From positions 1 to 6,167 of the forward strand of contig JAICXV010000151.1 of NCBI GenBank assembly GCA_025934545.1: a stretch of DNA of 6,167 bases, read 5' to 3'. A program made the position numbers and the translations under genes. This DNA is from Verrucomicrobiia bacterium. Its GTDB lineage: Bacteria > Verrucomicrobiota > Verrucomicrobiia > Limisphaerales > Palsa-1400. Shown here in pieces: positions 1 through 6,167 of this stretch. How positions within the stretch are numbered: position 1 is the first letter of the stretch; each line of letters begins with the position of its first letter. Under the pieces are notes generated by a model. The model worked only from the letters and a program-made list of their open reading frames with translations, was not told where the DNA came from and made no database searches.

Positions 1-294
1 TCCGACGGTTACTTTGACGCGCGATTCGGAATTGATTTGCACATAGAACAAGCAAAGCGGATCAAGCAGTTGCTGAAGGTGGGTGCTAGCATCCGGCGCA
101 TTCATCGCGGCCAGCAGTGCCGCGGTTTTTTTTTCGTCAAATGGCGAGCCAAGATTATCCATCGCCTGGCCGATTCGCCGAACCTGCGCGACCAAGGGTT
201 GCGCATCAACCTTTTCGAGCAGCGGAATATCAGCAGCGGTCAAACTGAATGCGCCGCACAACAGCAGGATCGATAATCGAAATTTAACGTGCAA
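1..294 (-). CDS. Exported protein of unknown function, N-terminal part, TTG start, runs off left edge
   Basis: The reverse strand holds 98 open codons from a TTG at 294-292 to the window edge, so only the N-terminus is visible. The start is chosen because it gives a textbook signal peptide: a short basic n-region (MHVKFR), a hydrophobic core (LSILLLCGAFSL) and a likely cleavage site at TAA|D near residue 21. An AAGG, overlapping the stop codon of the upstream gene, lies 11 nt before the TTG. There is no in-frame ATG near the start, so ATG-only gene calling would miss it. The mature part begins DIPLLEKVDAQPLVAQVRRI and looks helical and soluble, with a later segment LDPLCLFYVQINSESRVKV. I do not recognise the family with confidence; it vaguely resembles the N-termini of large secreted PVC-group proteins. 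It lies 13 nt after the DUF1549/DUF1553 gene on the same strand, so co-transcription is likely. A run of nine A (coding strand) sits in codons for KK; the frame is coherent on both sides of it. Confidence 0.72.
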   Translation of the reverse strand, partial: MHVKFRLSILLLCGAFSLTAADIPLLEKVDAQPLVAQVRRIGQAMDNLGSPFDEKKTAALLAAMNAPDASTHLQQLLDPLCLFYVQINSESRVKVTVG

Positions 295-307
295 AATCGT
301 GTGAACC

Positions 308-3079
308 TTATTCTTTCGTAATCGTCTCGTCCAGATTGAGCAAGACGCGCGAGACCATGGTCCAGGCGGCGACTTTGTGCAGGTTGACGTCTTTCGGGGG
401 CGATTTGGGGTCGGGGGATGCGACTTCGATGGCCGTGGTCGTGCGGTCTTCGAAATAGTTCGACTGGTCGTTCAAGAGTTCCAAAACACTATGTTCTTCC
501 GTGCTGTTCGGCTTGCGACCGGTGCATAGTCGGAATGCATAGTCCGCGCGAGCCTGATCGGTTTTTCCACCTTCTTTCCACACGCGCATGGCCAGCGCCT
601 GGGCGGCATCGAAGAAGACGGGATCGTTCAATGTCGTCAGGGCTTGCAACGGAGTATTGGACCTAATGCGCCGGGCGCACGCTTGATCGCCGTTGGGTGA
701 ATCGAACACGAGCATCGACGGATACGGCACGGTGCGTTTCCAGAAGGTGTACATGGCACGGCGATACCGGCCCGACACTTCCCATTTCATCGGCGACCCG
801 TAACCAAGGCTTAAGACGCCGTCGGGAATGGGCGGATAAACACTTGGGCCGCCAATTTTTTCATCCAACAATCCAGCGGAAGTCAGTGCGATGTCGCGAA
901 TGATTTCGGAATCGACCCGCACGCGAGGACCGCGCGCAAGCAGACGATTGTATTGGTCCTTTTCCCAAAGCTGCGGCGACACGACCGACGATTGCCGATA
1001 GGTTGCAGAGTTCACTATCAGGCGGTGCATGTGTTTCATGCTCCAACCGCTGTCCATGAATTCGGTCGCTAGCCAATCGAGAAGCTCCGGATGACTCGGC
1101 TTTTCGCCTTGCGTGCCGAAATCCTCAGCTGTTGGTACGATGCCGCGCCCAAAATATTCCTGCCACATGCGATTGACGATGACGCGCGCGAGCGTGGGAT
1201 TCTTTTTGTCGACCAACCAATGAGCCAATCCGAGACGATTACGAGGTTCATCCTTTGGAAACGGGTGTAAAATCCCAGGGACGCCAGGTGTCACGAGCTC
1301 TTCGGGCTTACGCCAATCGCCGCGCTTGAATATGTGCGTCTCGCGCGGGTCCTCTTTCGCGCTCAACACGAGGGTAGTCGGGGCTGATGGCCACTTGGAT
1401 TGCTCTTCATCGATGCGTTTGTTTGCATCGGCAAATCGGTCGTCCGACTTGCAATAGTAACTGAACAACTCGCGTTGCTGTTCTTTAGTGCGTTTATCTT
1501 TCGCGACGGCGAGGATTTCGCGCGCGTGTTTCGATAGCGGATCGGCAAACAACGGCCCTTTATCCGTAGTCGCGGACAATCGTAAACGCCCGATGCAATG
1601 CTCCCCGCCAAACGATTGTCGAAGTGTGAACCTAATTTGCGTTCCACCTTCAAAACCCGTCGGCTCCTTTGCTTCGAAGACTGCTCGCCGATCGGCATTC
1701 CTGCGACCGGGCAAATCTTCCGCGCCCCAACCGACTTTGTTCGTTCCAGACGCGTCGAGGGCGGCCTCAACCGGAAAACCTTTCTGCGAAAAATCGGCCG
1801 TCGCATGCTGCAGCGCGACGCGGTTCGTTTTCGTCAGGTCTGATAGAGGCGACACTTCAACGCGAAATTCCGATAGAACGAAATTACCGTTGGGCGCACG
1901 GCCCGGACCATATGATGGCAAATTCGGATCGCGCAAGGCTTCCAACCTGAAACCGGTAATGTTCGTCAAATGCGTACGAACAGTGATGGTGTATTCGGAA
2001 AATGGCGGATTAGACGCGGTGGCCAGCAGCGATTTGTCTTTGAGTTTCGTGAACTTCGTTCCAACTGCGCCGTAATATTTTTCGGGATCGAGCACCTCCC
2101 AATCGCCGGCCATGTCGCGCATTTTTTGTTCCCACGCGTCCATCGTCTCCGCGATGTCCGGATATTTGGCGAGCGATTCGTCTTCAATCTCCGCGATATT
2201 TTTCAGGATCGCGTCACGCTCAGCCTGTTGTTCCTTGCTTGGCACCTCCATTTGCGGTTCGTCGTCGTTGTTGAGGAACGCGAACAACTGGTAATATTCC
2301 TTCTGCGCAAACGGATCATATTTGTGATTGTGGCACTGGCAGCAATTGATGGTCAGTCCGAGGAACGCCTTCCCCATCGCGTCCATGCGGTCGATGATTG
2401 CTTCATTGCGGAACTGTTCGGGATCAACGCCGCCCTCTTCGTTAATCATGGAGTTGCGCAAAAAACCCGTTGCAACTTTTTGTTCCAATGTCGCATTCGG
2501 CAACATATCCCCCGCCAATTGTTCGACGGCGAATTCGTCAAAAGGCAAATCACGATTGAAGGCGTTGATCACATAATCGCGGTACGGCCAGATCGACCGC
2601 GCCAAATCTTTTTCAAACCCATTCGAATCGGCATAGCGCGCCACGTCCAGCCAATGCCGTCCCCAACGTTCGCCGTAATGAGGAGAGGCGAGCAGCCGTT
2701 CGACGGCTTTATTATAGGCGTCAGTGCTATGGTCGCCGACGAAGTCGTCGATCTCCTTCAGACTCGGTGGCAGTCCGGTGATATCCAGATGAAGCCGGCG
2801 AATGAGCGTTGCCCGATCCGCTTCAGGCGAGGGAGACATTTTTTCCTTTTCCAAACCGGCGAGGACAAATTGATCGATTGGATTTCGAACCCACTTCTTG
2901 TTTTTCACGGCCGGCAATAGAGGCCGGACGGGGGCTTTGAAAGACCAATGGTTGCGAGCGGTCGGCGAGGTGAGAGGCGATTCTTTTGGGGCGGCGGCAA
3001 ATGACGACACCGCGAAGCCAAGCGCAAGCATTGACGATGTTAATCTGAAAGCGTTCATGCAACGGACCGCGAATGTCAT
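308..3079 (-). CDS. Secreted DUF1549/DUF1553 (PSCyt2/PSD1) domain protein
   Basis: This intact 923-residue protein has the family layout, but starts directly with the second module. A signal peptide covers residues 1-30 (hydrophobic [13 protein letters not shown], cleavage near AAA|PKES). DUF1549/PSCyt2 spans about 65-270, with [11 protein letters not shown] (96-106), the [21 protein letters not shown] stretch (134-154) and a CxxCH-like motif CCQCH (246-250) followed by NHKYDP. A beta-rich insert at about 330-510 ([21 protein letters not shown]) resembles carbohydrate-binding-like inserts seen in relatives. DUF1553/PSD1 spans about 612-915, with [61 protein letters not shown] and a C-terminal [12 protein letters not shown]. 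The usual N-terminal cytochrome-c-like PSCyt1 domain is absent. Biochemical function is not established for this family; an extracytoplasmic role is inferred from the signal peptide. The ATG at 3079 has AGGG 7 nt upstream. A second ATG at 3058 gives a more compact signal peptide but no Shine-Dalgarno, so the start is uncertain by 7 codons. Confidence 0.95.
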   Translation of the reverse strand: MTFAVRCMNAFRLTSSMLALGFAVSSFAAAPKESPLTSPTARNHWSFKAPVRPLLPAVKNKKWVRNPIDQFVLAGLEKEKMSPSPEADRATLIRRLHLDITGLPPSLKEIDDFVGDHSTDAYNKAVERLLASPHYGERWGRHWLDVARYADSNGFEKDLARSIWPYRDYVINAFNRDLPFDEFAVEQLAGDMLPNATLEQKVATGFLRNSMINEEGGVDPEQFRNEAIIDRMDAMGKAFLGLTINCCQCHNHKYDPFAQKEYYQLFAFLNNDDEPQMEVPSKEQQAERDAILKNIAEIEDESLAKYPDIAETMDAWEQKMRDMAGDWEVLDPEKYYGAVGTKFTKLKDKSLLATASNPPFSEYTITVRTHLTNITGFRLEALRDPNLPSYGPGRAPNGNFVLSEFRVEVSPLSDLTKTNRVALQHATADFSQKGFPVEAALDASGTNKVGWGAEDLPGRRNADRRAVFEAKEPTGFEGGTQIRFTLRQSFGGEHCIGRLRLSATTDKGPLFADPLSKHAREILAVAKDKRTKEQQRELFSYYCKSDDRFADANKRIDEEQSKWPSAPTTLVLSAKEDPRETHIFKRGDWRKPEELVTPGVPGILHPFPKDEPRNRLGLAHWLVDKKNPTLARVIVNRMWQEYFGRGIVPTAEDFGTQGEKPSHPELLDWLATEFMDSGWSMKHMHRLIVNSATYRQSSVVSPQLWEKDQYNRLLARGPRVRVDSEIIRDIALTSAGLLDEKIGGPSVYPPIPDGVLSLGYGSPMKWEVSGRYRRAMYTFWKRTVPYPSMLVFDSPNGDQACARRIRSNTPLQALTTLNDPVFFDAAQALAMRVWKEGGKTDQARADYAFRLCTGRKPNSTEEHSVLELLNDQSNYFEDRTTTAIEVASPDPKSPPKDVNLHKVAAWTMVSRVLLNLDETITKE

Positions 3080-3125
3080 ATCGACGCCCTATTCTCCGAT
3101 TTTATTCGCGCACAAACAAGGAAAC
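3080..3125 (-). promoter_or_regulatory. 46-nt gap with a possible weak promoter and ribosome binding site for the DUF1549/DUF1553 gene
   Basis: Read on the minus strand, the gap holds a TAAAAT hexamer (3104-3099), a 5/6 match to a sigma-70 -10 box. No convincing -35 box sits at 16-18 nt before it. It is followed by GGAG (3097-3094) and AGGG (3090-3087), the latter 7 nt before the ATG at 3079. No terminator hairpin is seen after the upstream PH gene. Transcription may therefore read through from the PH pair, or a weak internal promoter may start the DUF1549/DUF1553 unit. The sequence alone does not decide between these. Confidence 0.25.
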
Positions 3126-3878
3126 TCAACTCATCTGCAGTGCGGAGTTCAGTCGTCGCGCTTCCTCGTGAACTTCCCGCAACGCCACGATCAATCCTTC
3201 CTCAGTCGATGAAGCTTTCGAAGCCGCTGCAACTTCCTCATGATCGCCCAGTCCGGAGTCCTTCAAATGTCGCAATCGCGCCTGGATCAATTCCCGGATT
3301 TCATTGGCATTATTGACACCGCGAAAAAATGCGGTGTGCAGGTTATACATCTGCTCGTTCCCCTGTTTTGGGCCACCGCCCCCGCCGCCCGCCGTGTCCA
3401 CCCGCAAATCCGCAATGTTCAGCATGCGTTGAATCGGCCCTTGCGAAATCGAAATATTTTGAATGTTCGCAAAATTGACGGTCATCTCGCGAAGATTAAC
3501 AATTCCTTCGCGCACTCGCAGACTGCGGTCCGTCACCACATACCAACGCTTTTCGTAATCGAGGCGAACAATTGCCAGGCCCCATAGCTGCGTTATGAGC
3601 ACCACAACGAACGCAACGGAATCGAGCACCAAAACTATGACGTGAGAGAGAGCACTGTGATTCCGTCCCATCATATTTGGAATCGCAATGGCGAGAAGCG
3701 CGATTGCGGCAGCACCGACTATCAACGCTGCCCTTATCGCCCACATCGCGAGCAAATATTTTAAGAAGTTCGGTGCAGCCCGAAAGATTTGTGTCGTTTC
3801 CTCGTGGCCGGGAGGAGGTTCCGGTGGGGCAGGAATTTTAAGTACCTTTTCGCACGCATCGCAAAACGCTTTATACAT
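3126..3878 (-). CDS. Membrane-anchored bacterial PH-domain protein (bPH_2/DUF304), second of a tandem pair
   Basis: A 250-residue membrane protein starts at ATG 3878, chosen because AAAGGAGGG lies just before it (AGGAGG 5 nt upstream). A longer reading from ATG 3932 would add 18 low-complexity residues and has no such site. Layout: a short N-terminus with a CxxC pair (C6, C9) and a proline-rich linker (PAPPEPPPG, 17-25); two transmembrane helices at about 41-66 and 79-103; then a bPH_2 domain at about 107-203 with YVVTDRSLRVREGIVN and FANIQNISISQGPIQRML. A six-glycine run (164-169) forms a loop inside the domain. The end, about 224-247, is a charged amphipathic helix. The domain is paralogous to that of the upstream gene (REI.LTYARIQDIHL against REMTVNFANIQNISI). 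Family members such as YdbS/YdbT of Bacillus are membrane proteins; I can support a membrane scaffold role but no specific ligand. The start overlaps the upstream stop by 8 nt, pointing to translational coupling. Confidence 0.9.
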   Translation of the reverse strand: MYKAFCDACEKVLKIPAPPEPPPGHEETTQIFRAAPNFLKYLLAMWAIRAALIVGAAAIALLAIAIPNMMGRNHSALSHVIVLVLDSVAFVVVLITQLWGLAIVRLDYEKRWYVVTDRSLRVREGIVNLREMTVNFANIQNISISQGPIQRMLNIADLRVDTAGGGGGGPKQGNEQMYNLHTAFFRGVNNANEIRELIQARLRHLKDSGLGDHEEVAAASKASSTEEGLIVALREVHEEARRLNSALQMS

Positions 3879-4419
3879 TTTGCCCTCCTTTCTGTTTCGC
3901 TTCCACCAACTCCCGCGTGCGCCGCAACTCATCGCGAATGCTCAACAGCAAGGCCACTGCGTCCTGACCTTCAGCGGCAACTGGAGTTGTCGTCGGATGC
4001 AAAGCGGGCGGCGTCGCAATAGCCCCTTTATACCCGCGCATCCGCGTATAAAGAAAATCGCGCAGCATTTCGAATTCCTTAAACCCTTCGATCACGAGCT
4101 CAGCGCCCGCGGAACCCGAAGCGGTTTGGATTTCAACGTTGGCCAACCCGAGCCATCGTTGAAGGATGCCCGACCGGAGGTGAATGTCCTGGATACGGGC
4201 GTAAGTCAGATTAATTTCGCGCCGAAACAAAATCCCGACCTTCATGTGAATGCCTTCTTCGTCGAACCGATAGCGCAACGTGTGGTAACGGAAATACAAG
4301 AACGGCAAAACGAACACGACGAACGGCCCCGCCAACACGGCTCGAATTAAATAGTATTTCCACAACGCCGGGTCCGGTCGCTCCAGTTGGAAAATCTTAG
4401 TTGGGTCCACCTGATGCAT
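3871..4419 (-). CDS. Membrane-anchored bacterial PH-domain protein (bPH_2/DUF304), first of a tandem pair
   Basis: A 182-residue protein starting at ATG 4419. It begins with a short cytoplasmic segment (MHQVDPTKIFQLERPDPALW). One long hydrophobic segment at about 22-44 (YYLIRAVLAGPFVVFVLPFLY) follows, then a bPH_2 domain at about 46-127: YHTLRYRFDEEGIHMKVGI, a REINLTYARIQDIHLRSGIL stretch, WLGLANVEIQTASGS and FEMLRDFLYTRM. A Pro/Thr/Ala linker (133-149) leads to an amphipathic helix at about 152-175 (AVALLLSIRDELRRTRELVE). The protein downstream ends in a similar helix, which suggests that the two proteins pair. The stop TAA (3873-3871) overlaps the next start (ATGTATAA), so the two are almost certainly one transcription unit. 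No clear Shine-Dalgarno precedes the ATG; only a GGA lies 2 nt upstream. Identification as bPH_2 rests on the domain pattern; ligand and partners are unknown. Confidence 0.9.
   Translation of the reverse strand: MHQVDPTKIFQLERPDPALWKYYLIRAVLAGPFVVFVLPFLYFRYHTLRYRFDEEGIHMKVGILFRREINLTYARIQDIHLRSGILQRWLGLANVEIQTASGSAGAELVIEGFKEFEMLRDFLYTRMRGYKGAIATPPALHPTTTPVAAEGQDAVALLLSIRDELRRTRELVEAKQKGGQNV
3883..3891 (-). promoter_or_regulatory. Strong ribosome binding site deciding the start of the second PH gene
   Basis: Read on the minus strand this is AAAGGAGGG, with AGGAGG ending 5 nt before the ATG at 3878-3876. It lies inside the last codons of the upstream PH gene. It is much the strongest Shine-Dalgarno in the window and sets the start at 3878 rather than the upstream ATG at 3932. 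Confidence 0.85.
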
Positions 4420-4566
4420 AGTCCGGTTTTAAACCCGCCGAACGAAAAAGATAGAACAAAGTGGTATCACCTATACATCTTTGCGTAGTTGACAGTGTCT
4501 GTTTTGAGTTGCCTATCGTCGTGGCACGATTAAAATCATCGTGTCCACCGCGAACGACGTTGCGCC
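4420..4566. promoter_or_regulatory. Divergent intergenic region between the PH pair and the GH42-like gene
   Basis: These 147 nt separate two divergently read units and must hold both promoters unless one is upstream elsewhere. For the plus strand the best pair I see is TTGCCT (4509-4514), a 16-nt spacer and TAAAAT (4531-4536), 4/6 and 5/6 to sigma-70 consensus. It would start transcription about 20-25 nt before the GH42 ATG. A perfect TTGACA occurs at 4489-4494, but the only -10-like hexamer near it is TATCGT at 4514-4519, with a long 19-nt spacer. For the minus strand only weak -10-like hexamers are visible (for example TATAGG, read from about 4475 leftward). Assignments are by eye. Confidence 0.4.
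4521..4548. repeat. Imperfect inverted repeat over the putative -10 box, candidate operator
   Basis: The left arm GTGGCACGAT (4521-4530) pairs with the right arm ATCGTGTCCAC (4538-4548) over 10 bp with a single unpaired T (4544). The 7-nt centre is TAAAATC and contains the best -10 hexamer for the GH42-like gene. Another ATCGT at 4515-4519 adds a third copy of the core. A repressor operator is one reading and a hairpin near the 5' end of the mRNA another. There is no T-run, so it does not look like an intrinsic terminator. Confidence 0.4.
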
Positions 4567-6167
4567 ATGTATTTTGGAACCGACTATCATCCGGAACATT
4601 GGATCTACCCTTACGCCGGAACTCCGGACGACCCCGAAGCACGCTGGAAACGCGACCTCGAACTGATGGTCGAGGCCGGCATCAACATCGTCCGCATCGG
4701 CGAATTTGTTTGGGGCCTTTGCGAACCTAAAGAAGGCCAATACGATTTCGCCTGGCTCAAGCGCGTGATGGATTTGATGGGCGAAGCGGACATAAAGGTC
4801 GTCCTGAGCACGCCGACGGCCGTTCCGCCGCTATGGTTGACCAAAAAACATCCGGAAATTTTGCCAGTTAACGAACAGGGCATCCCTCTCAACGCTGGCA
4901 CACGTCACGCCTGCTGCCTCAATTCGGATTTGTATTGGGATTTTTCCAAAAAAATCGTTCGCGCGATCGCCGAAGCGCTTGGCAAACATCCGCAACTCAT
5001 CGCATGGCAAATCGACAATAACATTGGCGCACATTCGATGGTCCCCTGTTTCAACAAAGAAACAGAGCGCGATTGGCACGCGTGGCTCAAAGCCAAATAC
5101 GAAACGGTCGAGAAACTCAACAACATGCTCGGCCTCCGTTTCTGGAGTCTGACGGTCGGCGATTTCAACGAAGTGCCCATGCCGATGATCGCGCCCGATG
5201 CTCACAATCCCGCGCTGCTTTTGGATTGGCGTCGGTTCACCAGCGATACAATTGTCGCATTCGTCCGCATGCAGGCTGAAGCCTTGCGCGAGTTCACGCC
5301 GAACGCACCAGTCACCACGAACATGCGCGCGTTCGGTCAACGGCTCGATTTGTTCGATATGGGCGATGCGTTAGATTTCGTTTCGCTGAACAGCAACGCC
5401 ACTGTCAAAACCAAGTCGGCCGAAAACGCCTGCGAAGTCGATTTTTTGCGCTCGCTTAAAAAATCGAATGTCAAAATGCCGGACGGTGACGAAGGGTTCT
5501 GGGTCATCGAACAAAAAGCCGGCCATGTCAATTGGCAGGACATCAACTCGCTCGTGCGCCCGGATGTCGTGCGCCTGTTTACTTATCAACTGATCTCACG
5601 CGGCGCTGACGGCATCCTTTACTTCTTCTGGCGCCAACCGCGCATCGGCCCGGAAAAGTTTTACGGCGGCGTCCTCAGCCACGATGGTCGCGGTGAAAAC
5701 CGTGTGTATAAAGAGATCAGTCGTATCGGCGAGGAAATTCGCAAACTCGCCCCTGCACTCAAAGGGACGAAAATCAAAGCCGACGTCTGCATCTTATACT
5801 CGCACGAAAACGATTGGACGCTCTCGATGCCACGTCAGCCGAATAAAAACTTCAATTTGCGCCAGCACATCCAGATGTTTCACACGGCGCTACACGATCG
5901 AAATATTCCGGTCGATTTCGCCCGGCCCACGGAAGACTTGTCCAAATACAAAATCGTTTTTGCTCCCTCGATGCACATGCTGGCGGGTGGCGAAGCCGAT
6001 GCGCTCAAACTTTACGTTCACAACGGCGGCACGCTCGTCGCGAGCTGCAACACCGGGTTGGTCGATGAACACCACATCGCGCCCGACGCCGGATTCCCGC
6101 ACGACATGACCGATTTATTTGGGCTGGAAATCGAGGAGTTCGACCAGATGGCGCCCGAGGAGGAAAA
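4567..6167 (+). CDS. Glycoside hydrolase family 42 (beta-galactosidase-like) protein, acid/base residue replaced, truncated by right edge
   Basis: 533 codons are visible; GH42 proteins usually have about 640-700 residues, so the C-terminus is outside the window. The ATG at 4567 is the only plausible start: the frame is closed upstream by TAA at 4531, and the protein opens in family style with MYFGTDYHPEHW. No Shine-Dalgarno is visible and there is no signal peptide, so a cytoplasmic location is likely. A TIM barrel covers about 1-375 with NIVRIGEFVW (R43), WQIDNN (147-152), FWS (W193), the nucleophile region VIEQKAGHVNW (E315, W323) and GADGILYFFWRQ. A Rossmann-like trimerisation domain starts near 390 with CILYSHENDW, IPVDFARPTEDLSKYKIVFAPS and NGGTLVASCNTGLVDE. 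By comparison with the Thermus A4 enzyme, known from memory, the acid/base Glu is Asn here (N152) and the pocket His is Tyr (Y366). The nucleophile is kept. Of the zinc cysteines only C116/C117 and C161 could remain. The family cleaves beta-galactosides; activity of this member is doubtful. Confidence 0.93.
   Translation, partial: MYFGTDYHPEHWIYPYAGTPDDPEARWKRDLELMVEAGINIVRIGEFVWGLCEPKEGQYDFAWLKRVMDLMGEADIKVVLSTPTAVPPLWLTKKHPEILPVNEQGIPLNAGTRHACCLNSDLYWDFSKKIVRAIAEALGKHPQLIAWQIDNNIGAHSMVPCFNKETERDWHAWLKAKYETVEKLNNMLGLRFWSLTVGDFNEVPMPMIAPDAHNPALLLDWRRFTSDTIVAFVRMQAEALREFTPNAPVTTNMRAFGQRLDLFDMGDALDFVSLNSNATVKTKSAENACEVDFLRSLKKSNVKMPDGDEGFWVIEQKAGHVNWQDINSLVRPDVVRLFTYQLISRGADGILYFFWRQPRIGPEKFYGGVLSHDGRGENRVYKEISRIGEEIRKLAPALKGTKIKADVCILYSHENDWTLSMPRQPNKNFNLRQHIQMFHTALHDRNIPVDFARPTEDLSKYKIVFAPSMHMLAGGEADALKLYVHNGGTLVASCNTGLVDEHHIAPDAGFPHDMTDLFGLEIEEFDQMAPEEE

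Noticed and set aside
270..280. Short palindrome TCGATAATCGA near the left end
   Set aside because: It lies within the signal-peptide codons of the partial gene, is only 11 nt long and has no promoter context; chance is enough to explain it.
1970..2920. 316-codon open frame on the plus strand, opposite the DUF1549/DUF1553 gene
   Set aside because: It is fully antisense to a well-supported family protein, and its translation shows no recognisable domain and is unusually rich in Arg, Phe and His. It is a shadow of the codon pattern of the real gene.
3879..3932. Upstream ATG start (3932) for the second PH protein
   Set aside because: It would add 18 residues rich in Gly, Arg and Lys lying within the upstream gene, while ATG 3878 has an almost ideal Shine-Dalgarno and gives a normal coupled overlap.
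3688..4350. 220-codon plus-strand open frame across both PH genes
   Set aside because: It runs antisense across two genes with clear bPH_2 patterns and a defined overlap; no motif or start signal supports it.
4489..4519. TTGACA at 4489 as the main promoter of the GH42-like gene
   Set aside because: The -35 hexamer is perfect, but at 17 nt the -10 position reads CCTATC; only TATCGT at a 19-nt spacer is usable. The TTGCCT/TAAAAT pair has better spacing, so I kept this one only as a mention.
4521..4548. Inverted repeat as an intrinsic terminator
   Set aside because: There is no T-run on either side, and both flanking genes start here rather than end.
4831..5340. 169-codon minus-strand open frame inside the GH42-like gene
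   Set aside because: It is antisense to a frame with strong GH42 signatures, lacks a ribosome binding site and has no family motifs.

Overview
The window looks like a chromosomal piece of a PVC-group bacterium, most likely a Verrucomicrobiota member (a Limisphaerales/Pedosphaera-like lineage is my guess). The main evidence is a large secreted DUF1549/DUF1553 protein, a family that is abundant in Planctomycetota, Verrucomicrobiota and Lentisphaerota and rare elsewhere. Phylum is inferred from gene content only; no rRNA or marker gene is present.

Layout: positions 1-4419 carry four genes on the minus strand, read from right to left. The first two (4419-3871 and 3878-3126) encode paralogous membrane-anchored bacterial PH-domain proteins (bPH_2 / DUF304 type). 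They overlap by 8 nt, with a strong Shine-Dalgarno for the second inside the end of the first. After a 46-nt gap comes the 923-residue secreted DUF1549/DUF1553 protein (3079-308). After a further 13 nt comes the start of a second exported protein, which begins at a TTG codon (294) and runs off the left edge. On the plus strand, a glycoside hydrolase family 42 (beta-galactosidase-like) gene starts at 4567 and runs off the right edge. A 147-nt divergent intergenic region (4420-4566) lies between the PH pair and this gene and holds promoter-like hexamers and a 10-bp-arm inverted repeat.

The most notable observation is in the GH42-like gene. The fold signatures and the catalytic nucleophile (E315) are preserved. 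The acid/base glutamate of the WQxDNE motif is replaced by asparagine (N152), a sugar-pocket histidine is replaced by tyrosine (Y366), and the family's zinc-binding cysteine cluster is mostly gone. This suggests a subgroup with altered chemistry or a non-catalytic role.

How the genes work together is only partly readable. The PH pair probably forms one membrane complex. The DUF1549/DUF1553 protein and the partial exported protein look co-transcribed and act outside the cytoplasmic membrane. The GH42-like protein has no signal peptide and is probably cytoplasmic, transcribed separately. I saw no tRNA, rRNA, CRISPR array, insertion sequence or phage gene.
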